A stretch of 64,000 bases of DNA from Plotosus lineatus (Eukaryota; Chordata; Actinopteri; Siluriformes; Plotosidae): positions 32,093,249 through 32,157,248 of the forward strand of contig CM045735.1 in assembly GCA_024760905.1 (NCBI GenBank), read 5' to 3'. Within the stretch, counting starts at the first letter, position 1, and the number at the start of each line of letters is the position of its first letter. Position numbers and translations under genes: made by a program. The notes beneath the pieces are model-generated. The model had not been told where the DNA came from. It searched no databases and saw nothing but the letters and a program-made list of their open reading frames with translations. Positions 1 through 10,264 of this stretch are shown one piece after another.

Positions 1-330
1 CTTTAATATTTCTTTTGAAGAACCTCTCTAGCTCTCTCAAGTTGGCAACTTGGGCCACTTTCTCATTAAGGCCTGATCAATGGATTGCAGTAATGGATAA
101 CCTTCTGGAGTTCCACTAGCAAGACTTGGCCCATTTATTCCTTAAAATCCTTGCCAGCATTGGCCCAGTGTTGGGCCAGCACTCTGTCAATATAATAAAT
201 TAAAGGTGGCTAAAAGTCTGTCAACCTGGATGTCCCAATGTTGGCCCAGGTCAGGCAGTATTGGACCAATGATGGTTAGGTCAGTAATTTTCTTGGGCCA
301 GCACTGATCCAATGTTGAAAAAGTGACCAA
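1..330. repeat. Degenerate TTGGCC-rich repeat block
   Basis: The stretch carries many imperfect, irregularly spaced copies of TTGGCC(C)A and its variants, such as 'tggcccagtgttgg'. It looks like a decayed short-unit repeat. I see no coding potential, and I do not recognise the family. Confidence 0.4.
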
Positions 331-777
331 TATTGGCCACTGTATCAGTAGAACAAACACGTGTCAACACCCAAAATAAACACCGAGCCAATACCTACTT
401 TTGCTACTGTGTGTGTTCTCCAGATAATTTCCAGTATCTACGCCAGATTTATGAATTACCCAAATACAGTGTGAACGTGCTACACGTCACTTCCTCATGT
501 CCATGGCTTTTTCTTTCTCTCACATTCACTGTCAGCTGTAAAACTATGTACATTAGTGCCTAATCACATTTTATTGAATTAATGAACCTTTCTACTCAAA
601 TTTACTTGAATTTTACTAAAATTTCTATTCAATTTTTAAATTTAAAAATATTTCAAATTTACTCCTCAAATTTTATCGAATTAATGAAGATTTTAGGGAA
701 CTATAGAAAGAGTTCATTTTACTCTCGGACTCACTCACCCTTTTGAAAACTGTATCATAATATCATAAAATCATAAT
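331..777. other. No recognisable feature
   Basis: AT-rich unique-looking sequence with a run of degenerate 'aaattt' motifs around 590-680. Short open frames here have no family signature. Confidence 0.5.
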
Positions 778-1091
778 GGGGCACAAAGAGACTTGTATCT
801 ATCTCAGCCAACTCTGGTCGAAGGTAGATATATCCTGAACTACTCCCCAGACCACTGCAGGGGCAATATGCACATGACCATTCACACTTACACTCAATCC
901 TAGGAACAATTTTTAGCACCCAATTAACCTAGCATGTGTGTCTTCTGACTGTTGAAGAAAACCGGAATGCTCTGAGAAAACCCACACAGGCACAGGAAAG
1001 ACTGCAAACTCTATACAGAAATGCCTGTGCCCGGGATACGAACACAGGACCTTCTTGCTAGGAGATGGACGACTTAACCACTGTGCACCAT
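778..1091 (-). mobile_element. SINE-A copy, degraded, near full length
   Basis: Read on the minus strand it has the SINE-A order. A tRNA-like head at the right end contains a decayed B-box region (plus strand 'gggatacgaacacagg'). The middle contains the complement of the head-distal block, and the 'atctcagccaactctgg' tail block lies at the left. It is more diverged than most copies in the window. Confidence 0.7.
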
Positions 1092-1756
1092 TAGATAAAT
1101 TTCACAGTATTTTCCTTAAGTCATCACATACTTTTTATGTTATGTATTGTATAACTTTACAAGTTTTGGCAAGGCACCATGGGAAAATCAAAGTTTGTTT
1201 GAAACAAAGTAAAGTACTCCAAATACTGTCCGATTCATACATATCTAAGAACATGTACAGTAAATTCCTACATGCATACACATATGCATAACCACTACAT
1301 TTAAAATGACATTGCGTTCACTTTTACATGTTTTTGTGTCCTTTTCCTCAAAGTAATTTAATAACAAAGTGGCTTTAAAGTGGTTTAATATGCCCCCCCC
1401 ACCACCACCACCACCACTACCCACCATGCCACTAAAGTGCTAACACTATTAATAGACTGCGCTCCACTGAGAGACTTTTTCCACCAGTGCCAAACAAACC
1501 ACTATTGAGTCGCACCTGGAGGATTGGTGCTCGTCAGCAACTTTATCAACAACAGAGAGGGAACAAGAGGGAGAGAAATTCAATTGTGTTACGATGATGG
1601 ATGCACCTGTCGGCAACCAACAAATACCATCATCATCTGGGCCATGAGGAGTGGGAACGAGGATATAAAGGTCTTTAAAGAACAAACCGTGTTTATGAAC
1701 GAACAGACTGCAGGAGAAGTGACATTAGTATTATTTTTATTCATTCATTCATTCAT
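1092..1756. other. No gene seen; short C-run and CCA tract
   Basis: Contains a C-run followed by CCA/CAC triplets at about 1391-1425 and otherwise unremarkable sequence. Overlapping short open frames on both strands near 1450-1760 have no recognisable motif, and I regard them as chance. Confidence 0.45.
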
Positions 1757-2000
1757 TTTCTGAACCGCTTAATCCTAATTAGAGTCGTAGGGAGGCTGGC
1801 GCCCATCTCAGCCGACTCTGGGCGAGGGCAGAGTACATCCTGGACAACTCGCCGGGCCATCACTGGGTGGACACACGCTGACGGCCATGCAGATAATCTT
1901 TACAAAAGTCAGCAATTATTTTTTTTTACATGCGTCTCACCATAGAGGGTAATAGACATGGCCGGCCTTTGATGACCCAGTTAACTGCACTGGGGAATTA
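1757..2000 (-). mobile_element. SINE-B copy, 5' truncated (head missing)
   Basis: Begins with the complement of the shared 3' tail ('gcttaatcctaattag'), then the ACACGCTGACGGC and GACATGGCCGGCC blocks typical of SINE-B. It stops after 'aactgcactgggg', so the tRNA-like head is missing. Confidence 0.8.
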
Positions 2001-2027
2001 TTATTTTTATTGCATACCCCTCATTTG

Positions 2028-2705
2028 TTTTCTGAACAGCTTAATCCTAATTAGGGTTGGGGGGGATTGGGGGGATGCTGGCACACATCTTAGCCGAGTG
2101 CACCCTGGACAGCTAATCTGGCCTTCGAGGGCAGAAACACACTGACGGCTATGCAGCCTACACTTCTTTTTTATTTTTCCCCATTTTCCAACTAATTTAG
2201 TTGTATTCAATTCCCACCCATCAAGTATTGCCTTCCCTATAACATGACCACCACCAACCAGGGAGAGGCAAAAGCATGTATCCCTTCAGTGATATGCAAT
2301 GTCCACCCAGCTCCTTTCGAACTGCGATGTGTATGTATCTGGGGCGGCCTAACAAACTCGGAGGAAAAGTGCTCCCATGATTGGATGGCAATTGCAGTGA
2401 GTGTATGCCATCCATCTTTCCCGTGAAAGCCAGCCAATTAGCTCCCATGGACTCCTGGCCACAGATGGCTGTGGTATTAACCTAGATTCGAACTTGTGAT
2501 CTCCGGATTAATAGTGAATGCAGCTACTTTTGACGAAAGTCAGCAATGCTTCTTTTACAGCCTCCCACCATAGACAGTGAGAGACATGGCAAGTCTTTGA
2601 TAACCCAGTTAACTGCACTGGGGGGCAGCAGTGACAACAGTTGATAGTAGGGCTTGAACTCCGACCTTGAGATCAGTAATCCAGCATCTTAACACCGAGC
2701 CATTA
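2028..2705 (-). mobile_element. SINE-B copy split by a SINE-E insertion
   Basis: The tail half lies at 2028-2165 and the head half at 2528-2705, in the same orientation and in register. The break falls inside the conserved 'gcagcctactcttgtcgaaa' block. The sequence GCAGC(C)TAC..TT appears on both sides of the insert, consistent with a short target-site duplication. The head retains a decayed tRNA-like B box ('gggcttgaactccgacc'). Confidence 0.75.
2166..2525 (-). mobile_element. SINE-E insertion (tRNA-headed SINE)
   Basis: The left end is the T-rich 'tatttttccccattttcc' block and the right end carries a tRNA-like internal promoter read on the minus strand ('gattcgaacttgtgatctcc' on plus). This matches the layout of a known teleost tRNA-SINE type whose tail is T-rich on this strand. 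Two further copies lie at about 32130 and 53105. Confidence 0.65.
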
Positions 2706-2724
2706 CTCTAATTTCTATTATTCT

Positions 2725-2745
2725 CATTATTATTATTATTATTAC

Positions 2746-2793
<48 letters not shown>
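2725..2793. repeat. ATT trinucleotide microsatellite
   Basis: About 22 nearly uninterrupted ATT/TAT triplets. Confidence 0.95.
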
Positions 2794-2795
<2 letters not shown>

Positions 2796-2934
2796 GTCCT
2801 CCTTCACTTACTGTATATGCATGATTCCAACCTTCTCTCAATGTGTTTAATTTGTCCAGAGCTTTATCCATCAGTATGGAACTTTCACTTGCTTCCACCT
2901 GCTCAAATATTCATCTTGTCAACATAATTGAATA

Positions 2935-3090
2935 TGACTCCATGGTTCTGGCTCTAGACTACTGATGGGCAGGTTGTGAGTTTAAATCCCAAGGTACCTT
3001 TGTTGGCTCCTTGAGCGAGGTTCGTGTTTCTTTTCAGCCAAACTCAACTGGATGATACGCATTTGGCAAATGAATACATTTTAATATGAG
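2935..3090 (+). mobile_element. SINE-D-like fragment
   Basis: Reads 'ctagactactgatgggcagg', then 'gtgagtttaaatccc' (B-box-like), then 'ctccttgagcgagg', and ends in a 'gcatttggcaaatgaat' tail. This order resembles the widespread fish SINE with a 'cttgagcaaggc' block and a GTCTGCTAAATG-type tail. It is diverged and incomplete. Confidence 0.5.
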
Positions 3091-3357
3091 AAGAACGTTC
3101 CATCTTAAACACGAAAGGTCAGTGTAGCTGTAAACTTTCATTCAAGCCGAAACAAATTACAAGTTCAGGAGTCTGATTAAGGTGAGTGTAACACAGCTTG
3201 AACAAAAAGAAAAAAAAATCATCAAGCTCAATGGCCTGTTTCCAAAAAGCACATTAGCATATAGCTACTGCACTTTACTAGGCATACTTTTCGAATTTTT
3301 ATATTTCTTTGGTTTATTAGCAGTTTACAGCTATCACAATTGCTTGCATGCTATAAT

Positions 3358-3394
<37 letters not shown>
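3358..3394. repeat. AAT microsatellite
   Basis: Twelve AAT triplets. Confidence 0.95.
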
Positions 3395-3721
3395 TCAGTT
3401 TTTGAAATTCCACACAGAAAGGCAACTCCTCATCCCAGATCTGTACAGCTGTAAAGAAAATCTCCAGCTCACACTTTTTGAAAATCACCAAATATAATTT
3501 CTCTACATTAGACACATCATTCAAATCTGAAACACGGCGTGTGTTAATACTTAAAGACTTCGACTGAGCCACCACACTAAATAATAAACAATGACCTGCA
3601 TTCGGTTTGCACATGTGAGGACACATATAGCCAATCACATCACACAGAAGTCAGACACTGAGAGATTGAATGCCATAAACAACGCTTGGCCTGTAGTGTG
3701 TATAATATAATAAACTGGGAG

Positions 3722-4160
3722 TGAGAGTTACAGGAAGAGGTGTTGAAGGAAGAACAGTGAGAGGAGACAAAGTAGAAAAAGGAAAAAGGAAAAACAATAG
3801 GGAGGAGAGAAAGTAAAGAAGAGGGAAGAGATGTCGTAGGAAAAAGAGGAGGTGCAAGACAAGTGAAAGGAGGAGAGGAGCAAAAGGAGAAAGAGGAGAA
3901 AGGAAAGGAGGGAAAGAGAGGAGGAGGAACAAAAAGTGCTCAATGAAGAGGTGCAAGAGGAGTAGGGTTGAGAGGATGAAGAGAAAAAAGAGGAAGGGCA
4001 GACGAAGGAAGAGTAGAGAGTGTTGACCAAGAGAGAAGAGAGAGGGAAGAGGGGAAGAAGAAAAATAAATAAGAGGAGGAAGAGGAGAAGAGGTAGAAGA
4101 GGAGAAGAGGTAAGAGATGTTGAAGAAAGAGGAAATAAAACGGGAAGTTCACAATGAGGT
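3722..4160. repeat. Polypurine (G/A-rich) low-complexity block
   Basis: About 430 bases with almost only G and A on the plus strand (AGGAGGAAGAGG-type motifs). The Ser/Leu/Phe-rich open frames on the minus strand are a by-product of this composition. Such homopurine-homopyrimidine mirror tracts can adopt triplex DNA; that is general knowledge, not shown here. Confidence 0.9.
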
Positions 4161-4334
4161 GAGATCACTTTGGTTGAGCATGTATCAACCATGGTTGGAC
4201 CCTGCGGAAGGCGGGTCAGGTGATGCAACCTTATAAAAGCCACTGTAGTGTTGCAGGTATTCTGTGGCATTTCAAATTAAGGACAGGTTCGGAACCCCAC
4301 GGTCCATTTATGATTTTAGAGTATTTTACTGGGA

Positions 4335-4690
4335 AATCAGTTCAGTTCAGTTCATTTTATGTAACCACTTAATCCTAATTAGGGTTGTGGGGAGGCTGGT
4401 GCCCATCCCAGCCAACTTCAAGTGAGGGCACAGTACACCCTAAACAGCTCGCCAGGCCGTCACAGGGCGGAAACACGCTGACAGCTTTACAGCCTACTCT
4501 TGTTGAAAGTGAGCAATGGTTCTTTTACATGCCTCACACCATAGACAGTGAGAGACATGGCGGGCCTTTGGGAACCCAGTTAGCAGCACTGGGGGGCAGT
4601 GACAATCTTGTGGAGAGTGGCACTCGAACCCTTTACCTTTGGATCAGCGATCCAGCGCCCTATACCACTAGCCCACCACTGCCCCCTCTG
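4335..4690 (-). mobile_element. SINE-B, essentially full length
   Basis: Contains every SINE-B block in order on the minus strand. First comes a tRNA-like head (plus strand ends 'taccactagcccaccactgc' with B-box complement 'ggcactcgaaccc'). Next is the ACTGGG..TTGATAACC-type body, then GTAGGCTG..CAGC, and finally the tail shared with SINE-A ('cctaattaggattaag'). It is a good reference copy for the family. Confidence 0.85.
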
Positions 4691-4785
4691 GGAAATCAGA
4701 GTAAACCCTCAATATTTTTGTTCTGTTTCTGCAGGATTGTAAGGCGACACCCCTCAGGAGGAAGTCACCTGTTCACACATGGGGC

Positions 4786-4966
4786 AGCCGTGGCCTAAAG
4801 GTTAGAGAATCAGCATTGGGACTGAAAGATTGCTGGTTCAATTCTCACAATTTTTGAGGGAGCTCATCCCTTCCTAAGTGGATGAAGTGCCCTTGAGCAA
4901 GCCACCTAAAACTTATATGCTCTCCGGACACCACCAATGTGTGTGGCTGCTCTGAACCCACTGCTT

Positions 4967-5001
<35 letters not shown>

Positions 5002-5095
5002 CCACTTTGGATGTGTTAAATGCACAGGAAATGATTTCCCTTACAGGATTAATGCAGTATATTAAAGATCAAAATCAATCATGAATAAATAAATA
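4786..5095 (+). mobile_element. SINE-C with internal TG microsatellite
   Basis: Starts 'ggggcagccgtggcctaaag' (A-box-like), has a B-box-like 'tggttcaattctcac', then 'cccttgagcaagc', a TG repeat (4972-5000), and 'cactttggatgtgttaaatg'. This layout is that of a widespread teleost tRNA-SINE, and supports the fish assignment. A tail fragment of the same family is at 29098-29275. Confidence 0.75.
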
Positions 5096-5924
5096 AATAG
5101 ATAAACGATACCTGAAATGTTGAAGCAACAGCGCTATTAATACAGTATGTACAAATAAGTTACATTTTCTGATATATCCTTTAACCCATTGTACTGTCCA
5201 ATAATCTGTAGTACTGAATTCCAGTGTACAGTCATGTGCTACACAATACAAACTGATATCCTTTCCTTGTCTGTTTCAGAGAGTCCTGACATTTTATGCT
5301 GCTCTTCACCGTCGTGTTGATATACAATCTAATCTGACAATCTAATTGTTGCTTTGGATTTGTATTAATTGTTACAGAAGACTATATAAAATATTCCTAT
5401 AGGCAACAAATTCAACACCTTCTCAAAGGCATGTCCAGTCTGAAGATAGACACCAAATCGGTGATGGCATTTTTAAATTTAAGTGCTGAAAGCAAATTCA
5501 AGATGGCAGCTCTAGTGGCATATTAGTTATTAGACTATGACAGAAATATATAATCTGTATATCCACTTAACATTTTTAAGTGAGTGTGCAGAATACAAAT
5601 TGAAAATGCTAGCTGTGGCAGCCATATTGGATATTGGACTGTGAGGAAAATTGATAGACAGTCCCAACATCCACATCAAAAATAGTTTTGATTGATGATG
5701 GCATTTTTAAGTCAGTATGATGGTTGGAAGGACAGACAGACGGATGTCGTGCATGACACAAATACCTCTCACACCCATTGGGTATTGGATAAAACTGCAA
5801 TAAAACGTAAAGAAAAAAGACAGGCCATGAACAGAGAAAGGAGAACCTGTTAAAAAACAGACATACCAAAAAATAAAACAAGCCAACAAACAAACAAACA
5901 AACAAACAAAAATCTTGTGCAGGG
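5096..5924. other. No gene; imperfect internal repetition and CAAA tract
   Basis: Between 5455 and 5740 the motif 'gatggcatttttaa' with flanking similar text occurs twice about 240 bases apart, and 'tggcagc' phrases repeat, suggesting a decayed tandem duplication. A CAAA microsatellite fills 5885-5911. I see no coding feature. Confidence 0.5.
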
Positions 5925-6023
5925 TTGCAGGGCGGTGCAGTGGTTAACATGTTCACCTCACAGCAAGAAGGCCTGGATTCCATTCCTGGTCTCGGGCTGT
6001 TTCTGTGTGGAGTGTGCACACGT
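5925..6023 (+). mobile_element. SINE-A, 5' half (interrupted)
   Basis: The tRNA-like head ('ggcggtgcagtggttaacat', 'cctcacagcaagaaggcc') runs to 'tttctgtgtggagtgtgc', where a hAT element begins. The missing continuation resumes at 7493. Confidence 0.85.
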
Positions 6024-6208
6024 TAGGGCTTCACGATTATTCGATTTTAAATCGTAATTGGATTAATGAATTATCACAATGCTAAAAAAATGAAAGTTGC
6101 CAAATCAATTTTCCACTCTTTCATGTCTTGCACCTTCAGGCTACCACAGGCTCCTCCTTCCTGCAAGAGCGCTCCCCAGTTCCCATACACATACCAGAAT
6201 AAACAAAC

Positions 6209-6418
6209 ATGGTATTTGCAAAAGAAGTCGAGAATTTTATTGCTAAAGAGGGCAAACGCACGTCAGTCGTGAGGAACTGTTACAGCTTTGCAGCTTCTGA
6301 TGAAGAGCAAACCACCACTCCCAGCTGCAAAGTCTAGCTGAAGATGGATTCTACAAAAGACAGCAGCACGGCAAACTTATTTGAACACCTCGAGGGGATC
6401 CGCATGCTGGAGTGAGAG
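6209..6418 (+). pseudogene. hAT transposase N-terminus, BED-type zinc finger relic
   Basis: The frame from the ATG at 6209 reads MVFAKEVENFIAKEGKRTS, then SFAASDEEQ, then PSCKV, a stop, and STANLFEHLE. This is the order of a BED finger in ZBED/hAT transposases (CxxC ... NLxxHL ... H). The in-frame TAG sits where the second cysteine is expected, so the finger is broken. The first ATG is not proven to be the original start. Confidence 0.65.
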
Positions 6419-6589
6419 CAGTGTGTTACATTGCGGGCTGCACAAGAAAAACAAAGACCAGCTAAAACGCCACCAGCTGCTCCGAAGTAGGTAATGTTAG
6501 TGGCTTCATTTTCACATCGTGTCCCATATGGCAAGACAGATGCCAAGTGTAAAAAAATATGGAGGTGGTGGCATTCCATATAGCAAAAG

Positions 6590-6775
6590 ACATGATCCAC
6601 TTCAGTGGTGGAAGAAACACGAAGACAACTTTCCAAGACTCTGCACCCTAGCTGAGAACTAACTCTCAATCCCTGCAATGAGTGGCCCACCAGAGGCTCT
6701 TTAGTGTTGAAGAAACATTGTAACATGCCACAGGGCATCCCTAAGGCCAGATGTTGTAGACAGACTCGTTTTCCT
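6590..6775 (+). pseudogene. hAT transposase C-terminal dimerisation domain relic
   Basis: The frame at 6603 reads QWWKKHEDNFPRLCTLAEN, a stop, then LSIPAMSGPPEALF. The pattern WWK...FP.L..LA..yLsIPAtS.p.Er.FS is the hallmark of the hAT C-terminal domain. There are at least two in-frame stops (after AEN and after EALF), so it cannot be expressed as a whole. It follows the BED relic with no catalytic core in between. Confidence 0.75.
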
Positions 6776-7492
6776 GGTTAAAAAAAAAAAAAACTTTGCA
6801 AATGTGACTTCGACAAATGTAACGAGTGATAGAAACAACTTGCAGGATGCAACCGTATAACTTACAGAAACAATGACTGACCTCACCGCTACCTCTTTCA
6901 TCGTGAGGGATCATCAGGGTCACGTATGATTTTGTTATTTATGCAAATAACATTTAATTTTTATTTGTTTTTATTTTAGAAAATGTGAAAGTTTTGCACT
7001 TTGTTCTTTCATCTTTGTTAAAGATGATAGAAAAACATTTTATTTTTAAAGTTAAGTTTGGTGAAGTTGTCACTTTATTCCCAAATAAGGGAAGTTCATC
7101 TTTTGTTTAAAACGAATCTGTTCGGTTTCAAATTGTTTGAAAGTGAGGTGAACACTCGAGGGGATTCATCTGTGTCTGCTTAAGGAGATTGTAAAGGTTG
7201 TCACTTTACTGAATCCAGTGAGAATTTATATTTCAAATGCACTTCATTCACAATAGGAAAATGTATTTGTCAATTTCTACAAAAAAAAAAAAAAAGATAT
7301 TTGAAATCACTTATTCTGTTGTGTTTTGTAGATTTTACAACCCCCCCCCCCCAACCAAAAATAAATTAATTAATTAATTTAAAAAAATAATAATAAATGA
7401 AAAAAAAAAAAAAAAACGAAATAGAAATAAAAAACAGTTTTCTGAGGAAAAATAAATTGGATTTTATTTTTGGCCAAAGTCATGAAGCCATA

Positions 7493-7715
7493 CTTCCTGT
7501 GCTTGAATGAGTGTCCTCCGGTTACTCCAGTTTCCTCCCACAGTCCAAACTTATGCACAGTAAGCTCAGTGGAAGTTCCAAATTGCCCGAGGAGTGAGCG
7601 TGAGTGTGAATGGTTGTATGGTCTGGCGAACTGTTCAGATTGCATCCCGACTTCTCTCAGAGTAGACACTGTGTGGGTACAGCCTTCCCGTGACCCTAAT
7701 TAGGATTAAGAAGTT
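7493..7715 (+). mobile_element. SINE-A, 3' half (resumes after the hAT)
   Basis: Resumes at 'tgtgcttgaatgag', then 'ggttactccagtttcctccc', and runs through the shared tail to 'gaccctaattaggattaag'. Joined with 5925-6023 it makes one near-complete SINE-A. Confidence 0.85.
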
Positions 7716-8207
7716 TAAAATATGAATTAATTATTATTGGCCAACATTGTACTGCAGTGTGTGTATGTATATATATGTGTGTGTATGTGTGCGTGTGTGT
7801 GTGTGTTTATCTAGTTTGGCTCTGAACCAATACCTAATGCAGCTGCTTAAAGGCTTTACTGTTGCTGCCAACACAAAGTCATCATTTATCATAAGACGCT
7901 CTCGAAAAGACGCTCTCGAAACTTCACCTCTGCTAAACTCTGAGGAAATTATTTGAATCCTGAAGTATAATTGTTAAATGAATGAGTTTGCACAAAGGCA
8001 GACAATAACCCTTGCCCTTTTTATTGATATATTTACATATTTATTGATTTTCGGAAAAGAAACAAAGGTTGCTGAGATCTGTCATGTGAGATACCAAAGG
8101 AAGGAAAGAAGAAGAGATTGTTGGCTGAGCAAAGATCATATCTTCTTTCACCAGAGGTTACACGTCTTAATATGCTGACTCCAGTTAGCTGTAAATAATA
8201 TATAGCT
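7716..8207. other. No gene; short GT microsatellite
   Basis: A GT/GTAT tract lies at about 7758-7806. The remainder is unique-looking with no recognisable feature. The duplicated phrase 'gacgctctcgaaa' at 7903-7921 is a small tandem repeat. Confidence 0.5.
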
Positions 8208-8446
8208 GATGGCATGGTGGTGCAGTGGTTTGCCTCACAGCAAGAAGGTCCTGGGTTCAAGTCCTGGGTTCAGATGTTCCTGTATGAAGTTTACATGTTC
8301 TCGCCATGCTTGCGTGGATTTTCCTTTGGGTACCCTGGTTTCCTTCCACAGTCCAAAAACATACACAGTATGCAAATTGATTATTCCAACTTTCCCCTTG
8401 TTGAGACAGTTAATGTAAATGGTTGTTTTGTGTGTTAGCCTCACAA
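8208..8446 (+). mobile_element. SINE-A, 5' two-thirds (interrupted)
   Basis: Head ('gcatggtggtgcagtggttt', 'cctcacagcaagaaggtcct') and body to 'tgtgttagcctcacaa'. The final 8 bases CCTCACAA are one copy of the target duplication of the hAT element that follows. Confidence 0.85.
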
Positions 8447-8460
8447 TAGGGTGGAGTGAA

Positions 8461-8497
<37 letters not shown>

Positions 8498-9247
8498 TTA
8501 TTTTTACTTAGAATAGTCTTAAAAATATGTGGAGAGGTGTCATCTAAAATATTTTAAAAGTTCATCTTGATAAGATGATATCTTAGGCTCCCCCTAGAGC
8601 GATGAAAATTACCGTATTTGGTCATTTTTACTGAAGATGTTTCATTCTGGTATAATGATCCAATTTGCTTCTATATTATCAAAAACATACATTTTAGGCA
8701 GTTTGGCACAGTGTTAACATATATTGTCTCAAAAAAAACATACATATTCAGATGAGTCAATGTCACATACTGAAGTCTCGTTTTTGTCTCAAAAACTGGC
8801 ATTTTTTGTCTTCGACTCCAGTCTCGTACGGATGAAGCTGTCTTGTCGATTGCTGCCACATACAGACTGTGATGCCTCAGTCACCACCTTGATGCCCCTC
8901 TCCACAGCCTGTGGGTGGCATGGGTATCTGTCGAATGTGCCATATGCTGTGCCATATGCTGTCACCACCTGGTGATATTTTCCTCTACTAAACTACTGAG
9001 TCCTGATCTTTCTAGTCATACCAAATCTGTGAACTGTGAATGTTTTCATAGTTATTTCCTTTGTCGGCAATCGCGTGCTCGCGTGCTCTCAAAATCGACT
9101 CGACATATCTTATTTTGAGTGAGTTGGGGGAACCTAGAATTTTTTAACAGATGTTTAATATTTTGCATAAGTTTATAACTGGTATTGTTACGTCTTTAAT
9201 ACACTATTCTGAATTGATTGAGAAAAACTATGTTTCACTCCACCCTA
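8447..9247. mobile_element. Non-autonomous hAT-like element with 8-bp target duplication
   Basis: The termini are inverted: left TAGGGTGGAGTGAAA, right TTTCACTCCACCCTA. It is flanked by CCTCACAA on the left and CCGCACAA on the right (7 of 8 identical). An 8-bp duplication with a terminal TAGGG is typical of hAT elements. The element is about 800 bp, contains an A-homopolymer (8467-8495) and a repeated 'gtgccatatgct', and has no recognisable transposase. It cuts a SINE-A whose tail resumes on the other side, which confirms both ends. Confidence 0.85.
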
Positions 9248-9372
9248 CCGCACAATCATCTGGTGAGCTGTTCAGGGTGCACATCGCCTTTGTCCATAGT
9301 CAGCTGAGATGGGTGCCAGACTCCCTGAGATGATAATTAAGATTAAGTGGTTGAGAAAATTACCAAATGAAT
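9248..9372 (+). mobile_element. SINE-A, 3' tail (resumes after the hAT)
   Basis: Starts in the target duplication, then 'tctggtgagctgttcagggt', 'gctgagatgggtgccag' and the 'aattaagattaagtgg' end. It completes the copy that starts at 8208. Confidence 0.85.
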
Positions 9373-9667
9373 AATAAATAGCAAACGTGAGAAATTGTTT
9401 GTACATTGATTTGTTGGCTTTATGTGACAAATCTTGATAATTTGAATATTTTATTATCTGTGACTGTAATGTGAGCACGCGTGCTTAATTTGTAACACGT
9501 TATCATTATGGTAACACATTATCAGAGCTGGTCCTGACAAAATTGGCATCCAAGGCAAAATTTTCGCTGGATTTTTCCTCGTACTACAGCCAGAGTATTG
9601 CATGCACTCACACACAGATACTTCCAGTTCTCACTGAGAATTTTAGAAGCAAACAAGGACAACTGTT

Positions 9668-9800
9668 GGAGGCATGGTGGCGTAGTGGATAGCATATCGG
9701 CTTCACAGCAAGAAGGTCTTAGATTTGAGTCTTGGTCTTGGGCATATTTGAATGGTTGTGCATGTCGGTCCTGCAATAGTCTGGCAAGGTGTTTGTCTAT
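9668..9800 (+). mobile_element. SINE-A with internal deletion
   Basis: The head ('gcatggtggcgtagtggata', 'cttcacagcaagaaggtctt') is followed directly by 'gaatggttgtgcatgtcgg', so the middle part of the family is missing. Confidence 0.75.
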
Positions 9801-9941
9801 TGCTATTGCTGACATAAAAACCATACAAAATTAACGCCAGGGCTTACATGGGTTTGAATAAATATTTTAAAATCAATCTAAAGAAATTGAGGAATATATG
9901 TGATCATTGGATGTGAAAGCATGTTAATAAAATAAATATTA

Positions 9942-10013
9942 TTATTATTATCATTAATAATAATAATAATAATCATCATCATCATCATCTTCTTCTTCTT
10001 CTTCTTCTTCTTC

Positions 10014-10053
<40 letters not shown>
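9942..10053. repeat. Compound ATT/ATC/TTC microsatellite
   Basis: Successive runs of ATT, AAT, ATC, TTC and ATC triplets. Confidence 0.95.
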
Positions 10054-10054
<1 letters not shown>

Positions 10055-10203
10055 ATCTCCTGATGTGACTCAGAAAATAATAATAGTCGTTAAGCCACAA
10101 TTCATCTATAAAATCCTAAACACCAACAGCAAGAGTAATTCCACTGAGCATTCCTGCATAAAATATATCCACTGATGATTTGCTCAAATGACACAAAGAC
10201 TTA

Positions 10204-10204
10204 G

Positions 10205-10250
<46 letters not shown>

Positions 10251-10264
10251 ACATCATCATCATC
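10204..10264. repeat. ATC microsatellite, probable 3' tail of LINE-N
   Basis: About 20 ATC triplets directly adjoin the 3' end of the minus-strand LINE that follows. The same arrangement occurs at 14797-14820 and 23016-23040, so the triplet run is probably the LINE's tail. Confidence 0.75.

Larger units (their letters stand above)
6024..7492 (+). mobile_element. hAT transposon, internally deleted relic
   Basis: The left end reads TAGGGCTTCACGATTATTCG. The complement of the right end reads TATGGCTTCATGACTTTGG, so the termini match imperfectly. The insertion splits a SINE-A. Inside are relics of two transposase ends: a BED-type zinc finger near 6209-6418 and the C-terminal hAT dimerisation domain near 6603-6775. 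Only about 190 bases lie between them, so the RNase-H-like catalytic core is missing. An 8-bp target duplication is not clearly preserved. Downstream of the coding relic the sequence is AT-rich, with A and C homopolymers at 7278-7395. Confidence 0.75.

Noticed and set aside
3728..4270. 180-codon Ser/Leu/Phe-rich open frame on the minus strand
   Set aside because: It is a direct consequence of the polypurine tract; low complexity, overlapping frames equally open, no domain.
4385..4798. 137-codon plus-strand open frame
   Set aside because: Lies almost wholly in a SINE-B copy; similar frames recur at other SINE copies because of shared sequence.
9942..10264. Possible CRISPR-like array in the ATC/TTC region
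   Set aside because: Simple triplet runs without spacer-repeat alternation; this is eukaryotic DNA.
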